Shown: piece by piece, positions 26,636 to 35,399 of the stretch
How positions within the stretch are numbered: position 1 is the stretch's first letter
Layout of the letters: each line of letters starts with the position of its first letter
Source of the DNA: an uncultured Tessaracoccus sp.
GTDB lineage: Bacteria; Actinomycetota; Actinomycetes; Propionibacteriales; Propionibacteriaceae
DNA length: 64,000 bases
Direction: 5' to 3'
NCBI RefSeq assembly: GCF_943914565.1
Contig: NZ_CALUCN010000006.1
Span: forward strand, 124,001-188,000
Translations under genes and position numbers: made by a program
The notes under the pieces: generated by a model
The model's database searches: none
Told to the model about the DNA's origin: nothing
What the model saw: the letters and a program-made list of their open reading frames with translations, nothing else

Positions 26636-27658
26636 ATGATGTCGTCGACCACATCCATCGACGGCCAGGAGGCACCCCACCAGGAGCTGACGCGGAGCCG
26701 GACCCGGTTCGGCGATCCGGTGTTCAAGGGGATCTCAACGGTCTCCGGCTGGTCCATCCTGGCGATCCTGGCCGCCGTGGCGTTCTTCCTCGTCTGGCTG
26801 GCCCTGCCGGCCCTCACCGCACCGCCGTCCTCCACCGAGGGCCTCACCTTCAAGGAGAAGCTGCAGTACGGCGGGGACAAGAATTTCTGGCAGTACGTGC
26901 TGCCGTACGCGTTCGGCACCGTGTGGTCGTCGATCCTCGCCATGATGTTCGCGGTCCCGGTGGCGATCGGCATCGCCCTGTTCATCTCGCACTACGCGCC
27001 CCGCAAGCTCGCCGTCGGGCTCGGCTACATCGTCGACCTCCTGGCGGCGGTGCCGTCGGTGGTCTTCGGTCTGTGGGGCATCCAGGTCTTCGCGCCCATG
27101 ACCGTGCCGCTGTACTCGTGGCTGAACGAGACGTTCGGCCACCTGCCCGTGCTGCGTTGGGTCTTCGGCGCCGACGCGTCGGCGACCGGGCGCTCGATCC
27201 TCACGGCCGCGCTGGTGCTCGCCATCATGATCCTGCCGATCATCACCGCGTTGACCCGCGAGGTGTTCCTGCAGACGCCCACCCTGCACGAGGAGGCCTC
27301 GCTGGCGCTGGGCGCCACGCAGTGGGAGATGATCCGGCAGGCGGTGTTCCCCTTCGGCATCGCCGGCATCGTCTCGGCGTGCATGCTGGGCCTCGGCCGC
27401 GCGCTCGGTGAGACCATGGCGGTGGCGATGGTCCTCTCCGGCAGCGACCACTTCTCGTTCCAGCTGCTCACCTCCAACTCCGACATCACGACCAACACCA
27501 TCGCCGCGTCGATCGCCCAGAACCGCGCCGAGGCCCACGACCTCGGCCTCAACCAGCTGATCGCTTCGGGCCTCGTGCTCTTCGTGATCACGCTCGCGGT
27601 CAACATGACGGCGCGCGCCATCCTGGCCCGCCGCAAGGAATTCTCGGGAGCGAACTGA
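26636..27658 (+). CDS. pstC: Phosphate ABC transporter permease PstC
   Basis: A 340-residue inner-membrane permease with six helices and the binding-protein-dependent transport domain. The EAA loop is HEEASLALGATQWEMIRQAVFP at about 221-242, where PstB docks. The start is ATG-ATG after a CAGGAG ribosome site. The stop overlaps the pstA start by one base (TGATG), so the two permeases are coupled. Confidence 0.96.
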   Translation: MMSSTTSIDGQEAPHQELTRSRTRFGDPVFKGISTVSGWSILAILAAVAFFLVWLALPALTAPPSSTEGLTFKEKLQYGGDKNFWQYVLPYAFGTVWSSILAMMFAVPVAIGIALFISHYAPRKLAVGLGYIVDLLAAVPSVVFGLWGIQVFAPMTVPLYSWLNETFGHLPVLRWVFGADASATGRSILTAALVLAIMILPIITALTREVFLQTPTLHEEASLALGATQWEMIRQAVFPFGIAGIVSACMLGLGRALGETMAVAMVLSGSDHFSFQLLTSNSDITTNTIAASIAQNRAEAHDLGLNQLIASGLVLFVITLAVNMTARAILARRKEFSGAN

Positions 27659-28710
27659 TGACCGTCCACGTACCCGTCCGTCGCAACTCCCTGACCGCCG
27701 GCCAGCTGGCCAAGCCGGTGCCGTACCTGGTGCTCGTCGCCACCCTGCTCGCCGCAGCGGGTGTCGTCGCGCTGGCCTCCGAGACGTTCAGCATCGGCCT
27801 CACCGTCGTGTTCGGCGTCGGGCTGTTCATGCTCGTGATGTTCCTGCTGTCGCTGTCCGTGGAGGGCCCGCGCAAGGCCAAGGACCGCATCGCCCGCTAC
27901 GTCGTGACGAGCTTCTTCGTCATCGCCCTGCTGCCGCTGCTCTCCCTGCTGTGGGAGACGGTCGCCCGGGGCATCAGCCGCTTCACGCCCGAGTTCTTCA
28001 GCAACTCGATGTACCGTGTGATCGCGGCCGACGAGGGCGGCATCGTCCACGCCGTCTACGGCACCCTGATCGTCACCGGGCTCGCCGCGTTGATCTCCGT
28101 GCCGATCGGCCTGTTCACCGCGATCTATCTCGTGGAGTACTCCGACGACAACCGGATCGCCGGCGGCATCCGCTTCTTCGTCGACGTCATGACGGGCATC
28201 CCCTCGATCGTCGCGGGCCTGTTCGCCTACACCGTGATCTCGACGTTCTTCGGCGTCGGCACCTACAACGGCTTCGCCGGTGCCGTCGCGCTGTCGATCC
28301 TCATGATCCCGACGGTGGTCCGCTCCTCGGAGGAGATGCTCCGCATCGTGCCCAATGAGCTGCGCGAGGCGAGCTACGCGCTCGGCGTGCCGAAGTACCG
28401 CACGATCATCAAGGTGGTCCTCCCCACCGCGCTGGCGGGCCTCGTCACCGGTGTGATCCTCGCGATCGCCCGTGTGATCGGTGAGACCGCGCCGCTGCTC
28501 ATCACCACGGGCAGCGCGAAGAGCATCAACCTGAACCCGTTCGAGTCGCAGATGGAGACCATCCCGATCTTCGTCTACTCCCAGCAGCGGCAGCCCGAGT
28601 GGGTGGACCGCGCCTGGGCAGGCGCCCTCACCCTCATCATCATCGTCATGGTGCTGAACGCGATCGGCCGCTTCGTCGCGTGGAAGTTCGCACCCAAGAC
28701 CGGCCGGTAG
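27658..28710 (+). CDS. pstA: Phosphate ABC transporter permease PstA
   Basis: A 350-residue permease. It has two extra N-terminal helices (about 20-65) before the usual six-helix domain. The EAA loop lies in LREASYALGVPKYRTIIKVV. It pairs with PstC to form the channel. It ends 29 bp before pstB. Confidence 0.96.
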   Translation: MTVHVPVRRNSLTAGQLAKPVPYLVLVATLLAAAGVVALASETFSIGLTVVFGVGLFMLVMFLLSLSVEGPRKAKDRIARYVVTSFFVIALLPLLSLLWETVARGISRFTPEFFSNSMYRVIAADEGGIVHAVYGTLIVTGLAALISVPIGLFTAIYLVEYSDDNRIAGGIRFFVDVMTGIPSIVAGLFAYTVISTFFGVGTYNGFAGAVALSILMIPTVVRSSEEMLRIVPNELREASYALGVPKYRTIIKVVLPTALAGLVTGVILAIARVIGETAPLLITTGSAKSINLNPFESQMETIPIFVYSQQRQPEWVDRAWAGALTLIIIVMVLNAIGRFVAWKFAPKTGR

Positions 28711-28739
28711 CATCGAGCAGCGAGAACAGAAGGACTGAC

Positions 28740-29519
28740 ATGGCCAAGCGAATTGAGATCAAGGATCTCGACATCTACTACGGCAAGTTCCACGCCGTGA
28801 AGAACGTCAACATGACGATCGAGCCGCGTGCGGTGACGGCCTTCATCGGCTCGTCGGGCTGCGGCAAGTCCACCGTGCTGCGCTCGATCAACCGCATGCA
28901 CGAGGTCATCCCCGGCGCCTACGTCGACGGCCAGATCCTCCTCGACGGCGTCGACCTCTACGCGCCCAACGTGGACCCGGTGCGGGTGCGCCGCCAGATC
29001 GGCATGGTCTTCCAGCGCCCCAACCCGTTCCCGACGATGTCGATCCAGGAGAACGTGCTCGCTGGCGTGCGCCTGAACAAGAAGCGCATCTCCCGCAAGG
29101 AGGCCAACGAGATCACCGAGAAGGCGCTGCGCGGCGCGAACCTCTGGAACGAGGTCAAGGATCGCCTCGACAAGCCCGGCTCGGGCCTGTCGGGTGGTCA
29201 GCAGCAGCGTCTGTGCATCGCGCGCGCGACGGCGGTCGAGCCGGACGTGCTCCTCATGGACGAGCCCTGCTCGGCGCTCGACCCCATCTCGACGCTCGCG
29301 ATCGAGGAGCTCATCAAGGAGCTGAAGGAGCGCTTCACCGTCGTCATCGTGACGCACAACATGCAGCAGGCCGCGCGCGTCTCGGACTCGACGGCGTTCT
29401 TCAACCTGAAGAAGCAGGGCGAGCCGGGCGAGCTCATCGAGATCGGCCCCACGGAGAAGATCTTCCACAACCCGGAGCAGAAGGCGACCGAGGACTACAT
29501 CACCGGCCGCTTCGGCTGA
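28740..29519 (+). CDS. pstB: Phosphate ABC transporter ATPase PstB
   Basis: A 259-residue ATPase with Walker A GSSGCGKST (about 35-43), the ABC signature LSGGQQQRL, Walker B VLLMDEP and the H-loop VTHNMQQAARV. The Q-loop region VFQRPNPFP is the typical PstB form. It powers phosphate import through PstCA. No phoU gene follows; a strong terminator ends the operon. Confidence 0.96.
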   Translation: MAKRIEIKDLDIYYGKFHAVKNVNMTIEPRAVTAFIGSSGCGKSTVLRSINRMHEVIPGAYVDGQILLDGVDLYAPNVDPVRVRRQIGMVFQRPNPFPTMSIQENVLAGVRLNKKRISRKEANEITEKALRGANLWNEVKDRLDKPGSGLSGGQQQRLCIARATAVEPDVLLMDEPCSALDPISTLAIEELIKELKERFTVVIVTHNMQQAARVSDSTAFFNLKKQGEPGELIEIGPTEKIFHNPEQKATEDYITGRFG

Positions 29520-29537
29520 CGACTGCCGCGGACGCCG

Positions 29538-29572
29538 ACGGGCGCCGGTCCCCACTGGGGGCCGGCGCCCGT
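29538..29572. terminator. Terminator after pstB
   Basis: A stem of ACGGGCGCCGG (29538-29548) with 29562-29572, extended by a G-U pair and four C-G pairs, around a 3-nt loop. It lies between convergent pstB and the nagZ-like gene, so it can serve both. Confidence 0.85.
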
Positions 29573-29609
29573 TCGCGTCAGGGGCGGGCCGCCGTCGGTG
29601 CGCGGTGGG

Positions 29610-30794
29610 TCACTGGCACTCGAGCAGGTCGACCTCCTGCTTCAGGGCCAGCACGCGGGCGACGGACTCGGTGACCTGCTCGGCGAACGCCTCGTCGGCG
29701 CGCATCTCCTTGAGGATCGCGTCGGCCATCGCCTTGGCGAGCTGCGGGTCGGCGTTGATGACGAGGTCGCCGCCGGCGCGGACGAACTGCACGGCCCGGT
29801 CCCCCGGCGCCACGGAGGCCACCGCCTCGGCCGCGCCGAGGTCGTCGGCGATCACGACGCCGTCGAAGCCCAGGTCGCCGCGCAGCAGCTCGGTGATGAC
29901 GCGCTCGCTGAACACCGCCTGGTGGTCGGGGTCGATCTTCTCGAACGTCGCCGAGGAGACCATGACGGACTCGGCGCCGGCTGCGATCCCCTGCTTAAAC
30001 GGCTCCCAGTTCGGGTCGTCCGCGACGGTCACGCGGTCGGTCGCCTCCGCGTGGTCGGTGTTCTGCGTCACCCGGCCGAGGCCGGGGAAGTGCTTGAGGC
30101 TGGTGGCGACGTCGGCGCTCTGCATGCCGGTGACGAACGTGACGACGCTCTTCGCCACCGCGGCCGAGTCGGAGCCGTACTGGCGGGCGAGCTGCCCGAC
30201 GGGGGCGTTCGTCGACGCGGACGCCTCGGGCACGACGTCCGCCGTCGGCGCGAGGTTGAACCGCACGCCGGCGCCGGCGAGCTCCCGGGCCCACGTCTCG
30301 ACGTTGGCGTGGAACGCCGTCGGGTTCATCTGGCCCTGGTCGACGGCGCTCGGGATGCGCGTGAACCCGTCGCCCTTGAGACGCTGGACCTTGCCACCCT
30401 CCTGGTCGGCGGCGACGAGGATCGGCAGGTCGGCGGTGCCGAGCACGCCCACCTGACCCGACAGCGCTGCGACGTCGGTGCGGCTCGAACTGCCGGAGCC
30501 GAGCAGCACCACCGAGCCGGCCTTCGTCGCCTCGATGGCCTCGCTCGTCGCGGAGTCGAGCCCCTGGAGGTCCACACCCACCATGAGCAGCTGCCCGGCC
30601 CTGGCCTCGGGGGAGAGCGCGCGGGCCTCGGTCAGGCACGCGGCCGGCGGCGCGGACGGGCTGGGCTCCGCGGAGCCGCTGGCGCTCGGCGTCGGGGACG
30701 CCTGCCCGGGCTCGCTGCGCAGGACCGGCGCGGGTGCGCAGGCCGAGACGGCGAGCACGGCGGCGAGCGCGAGGCCGACGCCGCGCCTAGCCAC
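29610..30794 (-). CDS. Glycoside hydrolase family 3 (NagZ-like) lipoprotein
   Basis: A 394-residue secreted lipoprotein. With the GTG at 30794 it begins with a compact signal peptide and lipobox VSAC (Cys19), followed by a Pro/Ser linker. The GH3 barrel shows VAADQEGGKVQRL, NLAPTADV, SLKHFPGLG and VVIADDLGA, whose Asp is the expected nucleophile. NagZ enzymes release N-acetylglucosamine from muropeptides or teichoic acids. The usual KHFPGHG motif reads KHFPGLG, losing the histidine of the general-acid dyad. GGAG lies 7 nt before this GTG, so it is preferred to the ATG at 30821. It overlaps mtr by 8 bp. Confidence 0.85.
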   Translation of the reverse strand: MARRGVGLALAAVLAVSACAPAPVLRSEPGQASPTPSASGSAEPSPSAPPAACLTEARALSPEARAGQLLMVGVDLQGLDSATSEAIEATKAGSVVLLGSGSSSRTDVAALSGQVGVLGTADLPILVAADQEGGKVQRLKGDGFTRIPSAVDQGQMNPTAFHANVETWARELAGAGVRFNLAPTADVVPEASASTNAPVGQLARQYGSDSAAVAKSVVTFVTGMQSADVATSLKHFPGLGRVTQNTDHAEATDRVTVADDPNWEPFKQGIAAGAESVMVSSATFEKIDPDHQAVFSERVITELLRGDLGFDGVVIADDLGAAEAVASVAPGDRAVQFVRAGGDLVINADPQLAKAMADAILKEMRADEAFAEQVTESVARVLALKQEVDLLECQ

Positions 30795-32196
30795 GCGACA
30801 GCTCCGCGGGGCGCTCCGCATCGAGGAGGCCCAAGAGGGCGTTCTCCACCACCTCGGGCAGGGCCGGGTGGATCCAGTACTGGCCGCGTGCCATGCGGTC
30901 CACCGGCAGCCCGAACGACATGGCCTGGACGAGCGGCTGGATGAGCGACGACGCGTCGGGCCCGACGATGTGTGCGCCCAGGAGGTGCCAGCCGGCCGGT
31001 TCGGCGAGCAGCTTCACGAAGTGGCCCCGGTCCTCCATGGCCCAGCCGTAGGCGACGTCGCCGTAGGCCTGCACCTTCTTCACGTACGTGTGACCCCACT
31101 CGCGCAGCTGCTGCTCGGTGGCGCCCACCTGCGCCACCTGCGGCTTGCCGAACACGGCCGACGGCACGTAGCGGTGGTCGGACTCGATCGGCTCGTCGGG
31201 GTGCAGCAGGTTGTGCTGCACGACGCGCGCCTCGTGGTTGGCCACGTGCTTCAGCAGGTGGTCCGACGAGACGTCGCCGAGCGCGTAGATGTGCGGCTGC
31301 GTGGTGCGCTGCTCCGCGTCGACGAGGACCTGGCCGCCGGCGCGGACACCGACGCCGGCGGCGGCGAGGTTGAGTGCCTCGACGTTGCGGTCGCGGCCCA
31401 CCGCGACGAGCACGAGGTCCGCAAGGTACTCGTACTCGACGTCGTTGACGTCCGTCGTCACGACGACCACGCTGCCCTCGGGGCCCTCGGCGAAGCTGGA
31501 CACCCGCTGGTTGAGCCGGAGACTCACGCGTTGGCCGAGCGCCGTCGCGACCGCACGGGAGACGTCCTCGTCCGCGCCGCGCAGCACCACGTCGGAGCGG
31601 TGCACGAGCGTGACGTCGACGCCGAACGAGGAGAAGATGTGCGCGAACTCGAGCGCGACGTAGCCCGCGCCGAGGATGACGATCCGCTCGGGCAGCGCGT
31701 CGATGCGCATCACGGTGTCGGAGGTGTGGATCCGGTCAGCGAGCTCGTCGGCGCCGGGCACGTCGAGCAGGCGGGGCCGGGACCCCGTCGCGATCACGAT
31801 CCGATCCGCCGTGAGCTGTTCGTCGCCGACGGCGATCGTGTGCGGGTCCACGAAGGACGCCTCGCCGTGGAACACGGTGACGTTGTCGCTGCGCTCGCGC
31901 CAGTCGAGCCCGGAGCGGGAGATCGCGTCGAGCCGGCCGAAGACGCGGTCGCGCACTGCCGGCCAGTCGGCCGTGCCCCGCGGCTGCTCGATGCCCAGCC
32001 GGTCGGCGCCCTCGAAGGCGCTCACGACGTCGGCCGGGTGGACGAGCATCTTGGTGGGGATGCACCCCCGGTTGAGGCAGGTGCCGCCGAAGACCGGGTC
32101 CCGCTCGATCAGGGCCACGCGCTGGTCGTCGAAGCGGTGGTCGATGATCGAGTTGCCCGACCCCGAGCCGATGACCGCGAGATCGAAATGCTGCAT
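30787..32196 (-). CDS. mtr: Mycothione reductase
   Basis: A 469-residue flavoprotein disulfide reductase. It has FAD-binding VIGSGSGNS, redox pair C40/C45 in GTCLNRGCIPTK, the NAD(P)H motif ILGAGYVALEF and the C-terminal HPALPE acid-base site. It keeps mycothiol reduced with NADPH, which fits the presence of mshD. The active site GTCLNRGC and overall length match actinobacterial Mtr rather than lipoamide dehydrogenase, although the two families are close. The ATG at 32196 is chosen because the FAD motif starts at residue 8; the longer frame upstream is antisense to an SDR gene. Confidence 0.88.
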   Translation of the reverse strand: MQHFDLAVIGSGSGNSIIDHRFDDQRVALIERDPVFGGTCLNRGCIPTKMLVHPADVVSAFEGADRLGIEQPRGTADWPAVRDRVFGRLDAISRSGLDWRERSDNVTVFHGEASFVDPHTIAVGDEQLTADRIVIATGSRPRLLDVPGADELADRIHTSDTVMRIDALPERIVILGAGYVALEFAHIFSSFGVDVTLVHRSDVVLRGADEDVSRAVATALGQRVSLRLNQRVSSFAEGPEGSVVVVTTDVNDVEYEYLADLVLVAVGRDRNVEALNLAAAGVGVRAGGQVLVDAEQRTTQPHIYALGDVSSDHLLKHVANHEARVVQHNLLHPDEPIESDHRYVPSAVFGKPQVAQVGATEQQLREWGHTYVKKVQAYGDVAYGWAMEDRGHFVKLLAEPAGWHLLGAHIVGPDASSLIQPLVQAMSFGLPVDRMARGQYWIHPALPEVVENALLGLLDAERPAELSRG

Positions 32197-32259
32197 GCCC
32201 CCATCCTGCCACTTCCCGACAACGCCCTGCCGGGGCACGACGGCCGATAGACTTTCAGC

Positions 32260-33024
32260 ATGGAATCGCAGTGGGCAGTCGTCACCGGCGCGTCCGCGGG
32301 GCTGGGCGCCGCGTTCGCCGACCACATCGCAGCCCAGGGGTCCGGCGTGATCCTCGCCGCCCGCCGCGAGGACCGGCTCGAGGAGGTCGCCGCCGGCATC
32401 CGCGCCCGGCACGGCGTGCCGACGAAGGTCCGGCCCGTCGACCTCGCCTCGGAAGCGGGGCGTGCAGAGTTCGTCGAGGAGGTGCGGCACACCCCCGTGC
32501 ACACGCTGGTGAACAACGCCGGCTTCGGCAGCGTCGGGGAGTTCACAAGCATCGACGCGGCCCGGCTCGCGCAGGAGACGTCGCTGAACGTCGGCGCGCT
32601 CACCGAGCTGACCCGCGCGGTCGTCGTGCCGATGGTGGACCGCGGGCGCGGCGCGATCATCAACGTCGCGAGCACGGCGGCGTTCCAGCCCATGCCGGAG
32701 ATGGCCGTCTACGCCGCGTCGAAGGGCTACGTGCTGCAGTTCACGATCGCGCTGTGGGAGGAGCTGCTGCCGACGGGGGTACGGGCCGTCGCGATCTGCC
32801 CCGGCCCGACCGACACCGAGTTCTTCGCCAACGCCGGCGACGGGTCGGTGCTGCAGCGCCGCCGCACGCCACAGCAGGTGGTCGACGCGACCTTCCGGGC
32901 CCTGCAACGCCACGACCCGTTCGTCGTCGACGGGCTGCGCAACCGCGCGCTGGCGCTGGCCAACCGGTTCGCGCCGCGCAGCGTGCAGGCCCGCGTCGCG
33001 CGGCTCGTGCTGCACCACGCCTGA
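32260..33024 (+). CDS. Short-chain dehydrogenase/reductase
   Basis: A 254-residue classical SDR with cofactor motif TGASAGLG (9-16), NNAG (85-88) and the catalytic Ser138, Tyr151 and Lys155 (YAASK). An arginine pair after the second strand (AARRED) suggests NADP(H) preference. Substrate unknown. A TAGACT box at 32248-32253 ends 6 nt before the ATG, so the mRNA is probably leaderless; it is divergent from mtr and convergent with the GerMN gene. Confidence 0.88.
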   Translation: MESQWAVVTGASAGLGAAFADHIAAQGSGVILAARREDRLEEVAAGIRARHGVPTKVRPVDLASEAGRAEFVEEVRHTPVHTLVNNAGFGSVGEFTSIDAARLAQETSLNVGALTELTRAVVVPMVDRGRGAIINVASTAAFQPMPEMAVYAASKGYVLQFTIALWEELLPTGVRAVAICPGPTDTEFFANAGDGSVLQRRRTPQQVVDATFRALQRHDPFVVDGLRNRALALANRFAPRSVQARVARLVLHHA

Positions 33025-33036
33025 GCGCGACGGGGG

Positions 33037-34488
33037 TCAGTCCGTCGAGACCCGCACCGTCTTGTTCTCCGACACCACGGGCGCCGGGCCGGACCCGGTG
33101 CTCTTGGTGGAGGTGGCCGTCGCGACGACCTCATAGGTGCCGGGCTCGTCGATCGGCAGCGACACCGACCACACGAGCCACCCGTCGGCGTTGGCGTTCA
33201 GCGTCGTCTGGGCGATGCTCTTCGACACCTGCGCCTTCGTGTCGGCGTTGGTGATCGTCACCGTCGGGGCGCCGAACTCGGGCTTCGAGGTCCCCTCGAC
33301 AGTGAGCGTGCCGAGCGGGACGGTGTCCTGGTTGCTGGGCGCGGTGATCCACAGCCCCGGCATCGGTCCGAGCCCGGAGCGACCGAAGCCGCGCTCGGCG
33401 CGGAACGCCGCGGGAGGCGCGCCCCCGTCGGCCAGGAACCGGACGCGCAGGTCCGGGTTGCCCAGCAGGTCGGTGACCGTGTAGACGACCTGGTCCACCG
33501 CGGCGCGGGTCATGCCCGGGTCCACCTGCTCGTAGCTCGCCGCCCCGAGGTCGACCGTGACGATGCCGCCGGAACGCTGCACGTCGTTGACCTGCCCCTG
33601 CCACATCGACTTGTAGTCGGGGTCGTTCGGCACGAGCGTGAACAGCGCCTCGACGCCCGAGCGCAGCAGGCTGCTCGTCGCGGGAAGGTTGCGGTACTCG
33701 CGGTAGAGCTTGCCGTCGGTGCGGCCGACGAAGTGGATCGGCGCGTCGCGCACCACCGCGGGGATCGCGACGGGGACGCTCGGCTCCGCGCTCGTCACCG
33801 GGGTGGCCGAGGGCTCGACGTCGGTGCCGGTCTCGGGCGTCTGCGTGAGCACAGCGATCACGGCGCCCATCGCGAGCGCGACGATGCTCGCCACCGCGAC
33901 GAGGTGGCCGCGCACCCGGCCGCGGTGCGGGACGCGCTGGCGTTCGCGCAGCTCCTCCTCGAGCGACGACGTGACGGGCACCTTGATCGTCGACGCGGAC
34001 TCCCGCAGCGCGTCGGCGAGGCTCTGCGACGTGGCCTCCACCTGCCCGTCCGGGTCGGTCTCGTCGGTGAGTTGCTGCAGCGCCTGCTCGAGTCGCTGGT
34101 TCGTGCCGCGCAGCGTGAGCCGCATCACGCGGGACAGCTCGGGCCCGAACACGCCCAGGTAGTGGCTGACGACGAGGATCTCCCCCAGCTGGTGCGGCAT
34201 GCGGCGCAGCGTCTCGACGAGGCCCAGGTGCCGCGTGTCCTCCGGGTCGGGCACCGCGATGCCGTCACTCCAGGGCCTGGCGAGGTGCACGACCTGCTCG
34301 CGCAGGTACTCGACGCGCTCCTGCGGGTCGATGAGGCGGTGCCCCCGTCGGTGCAGCGAGATGAGGGCGCTCAGCACCAGGTCCTCGGCGTGTTCCTCCG
34401 CGCCGAGCAGGCAGGCCAGCCGGTGCAGGCCGGCGCGTTCCTGCTCGTCGAGGTCCAGGATCCAGGCGAGGTCCTCGTGCTCGGCCAT
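33037..34488 (-). CDS. Sigma-like / GerMN / Gmad2 membrane fusion protein
   Basis: A 483-residue protein. Its cytoplasmic N-terminal part resembles an ECF sigma factor: a region-2-like stretch LHRLACLLGAEEHAEDLVLSA (about 21-41) and a region-4-like stretch LVETLRRMPHQLGEILVVSHYLG (about 90-112). One membrane helix follows at about 195-216, then a Pro/Ser-rich linker. Outside the cell come a GerMN domain (about 250-355) and a Gmad2 immunoglobulin-like domain (about 378-480). GerMN domains occur in sporulation and lipoprotein partners such as LpqB. The order suggests a sigma-like or former sigma domain turned into a sensor or anchor. Function unknown. It is encoded 3 bp after the ccsB stop, downstream of the cytochrome c maturation genes. 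Confidence 0.7.
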   Translation of the reverse strand: MAEHEDLAWILDLDEQERAGLHRLACLLGAEEHAEDLVLSALISLHRRGHRLIDPQERVEYLREQVVHLARPWSDGIAVPDPEDTRHLGLVETLRRMPHQLGEILVVSHYLGVFGPELSRVMRLTLRGTNQRLEQALQQLTDETDPDGQVEATSQSLADALRESASTIKVPVTSSLEEELRERQRVPHRGRVRGHLVAVASIVALAMGAVIAVLTQTPETGTDVEPSATPVTSAEPSVPVAIPAVVRDAPIHFVGRTDGKLYREYRNLPATSSLLRSGVEALFTLVPNDPDYKSMWQGQVNDVQRSGGIVTVDLGAASYEQVDPGMTRAAVDQVVYTVTDLLGNPDLRVRFLADGGAPPAAFRAERGFGRSGLGPMPGLWITAPSNQDTVPLGTLTVEGTSKPEFGAPTVTITNADTKAQVSKSIAQTTLNANADGWLVWSVSLPIDEPGTYEVVATATSTKSTGSGPAPVVSENKTVRVSTD

Positions 34489-34491
34489 CGG

Positions 34492-35397
34492 TCAGATCCC
34501 CGCGTAGGAGTGGAGTCCGTTGAACAGCAGGTTGACACCCACGAAGTTGAACCAGAACGTGAGCATCCCCACGACGGAGATCCACGCCGCCGGGCGCCCC
34601 CGCCACCCCGCGGTGAGGGAGGCGTGGAGGTAGGCCGCGTAGACGCACCAGGTGATGAAGCTCCAGGTCTCCTTCGGGTCCCAGCCCCAGAATCGGCCCC
34701 AGGCGTGCTGCGCCCAGATCGAGCCGGCGACGATCGCGAACGTCCAGACGAGGAACGCGAACGAGGTGACGCGGTGCGCGAACGTCTCGAGCTTGCGCGG
34801 CTGCGGGATGCGCGCCACGTAGCCCGTGAGCTCGGCGTCGCGGGCGATGGCGCGGTCCTCAGCCCTCGAGCGCACGAGGTGGAGCACGCAGGCCAGGCCC
34901 GCGATCGTGAAGCCTGCGGAGGCGATCACCGCGGCGACGATGTGCATGACGAACCACACCGACTGCAGCGCGGGCACGAGCGGCGCGACCGCGACGTGGA
35001 ACACGGTCACGGCCAGCCCGCTCAGCAGCGCGGCGACGAACGTGACCCCGACGGCGAGCCAGCGGGTGTGCCAGCGCCACAGCCCGACGAGGTGCACGGC
35101 CACCGCGACGACGATCGCGGCGGTCACGAACTCGTACATGTTGCCCCACGGCGCGCGCCCCGCGACGATGCCACGCAGCACGACCGCGACGAGGTTCAGG
35201 ATCCACGCAACGACGGTCGCTGCGACGCCGAGCCGGCCCAGGAGGTCGACGTTGATGCGGCGCGCGTCCTCCGACCCGTCGGCGGGACGCTCCCGCTCCA
35301 GCCCACGCGCGAATCCCCACTCGGCGGCGTGCAGGAGGAAGGCGACGATGTAGCCCACCGTCGCCGCCACCATGGCCAAGTCCGAGTACTGCTCCAT
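34492..35397 (-). CDS. ccsB: Cytochrome c biogenesis protein CcsB (ResC/CcsA family)
   Basis: A 301-residue membrane protein with eight or so helices and the Trp-rich haem-handling WWD motif AWGRFWGWDPKETWSF. Conserved histidines occur in nearby helices. With ResB it forms the system II haem delivery and cytochrome c synthetase complex at the outer face of the membrane. It follows resB by 2 bp, as part of the phosphatase-resA-ccdA-resB-ccsB unit. Confidence 0.94.
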   Translation of the reverse strand: MEQYSDLAMVAATVGYIVAFLLHAAEWGFARGLERERPADGSEDARRINVDLLGRLGVAATVVAWILNLVAVVLRGIVAGRAPWGNMYEFVTAAIVVAVAVHLVGLWRWHTRWLAVGVTFVAALLSGLAVTVFHVAVAPLVPALQSVWFVMHIVAAVIASAGFTIAGLACVLHLVRSRAEDRAIARDAELTGYVARIPQPRKLETFAHRVTSFAFLVWTFAIVAGSIWAQHAWGRFWGWDPKETWSFITWCVYAAYLHASLTAGWRGRPAAWISVVGMLTFWFNFVGVNLLFNGLHSYAGI

Positions 35398-35399
35398 CG

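Noticed and set aside
30787..33018. A 743-residue fusion ending in mycothione reductase
   Set aside because: The first about 274 residues are antisense to the SDR gene; the FAD motif begins at the ATG at 32196.
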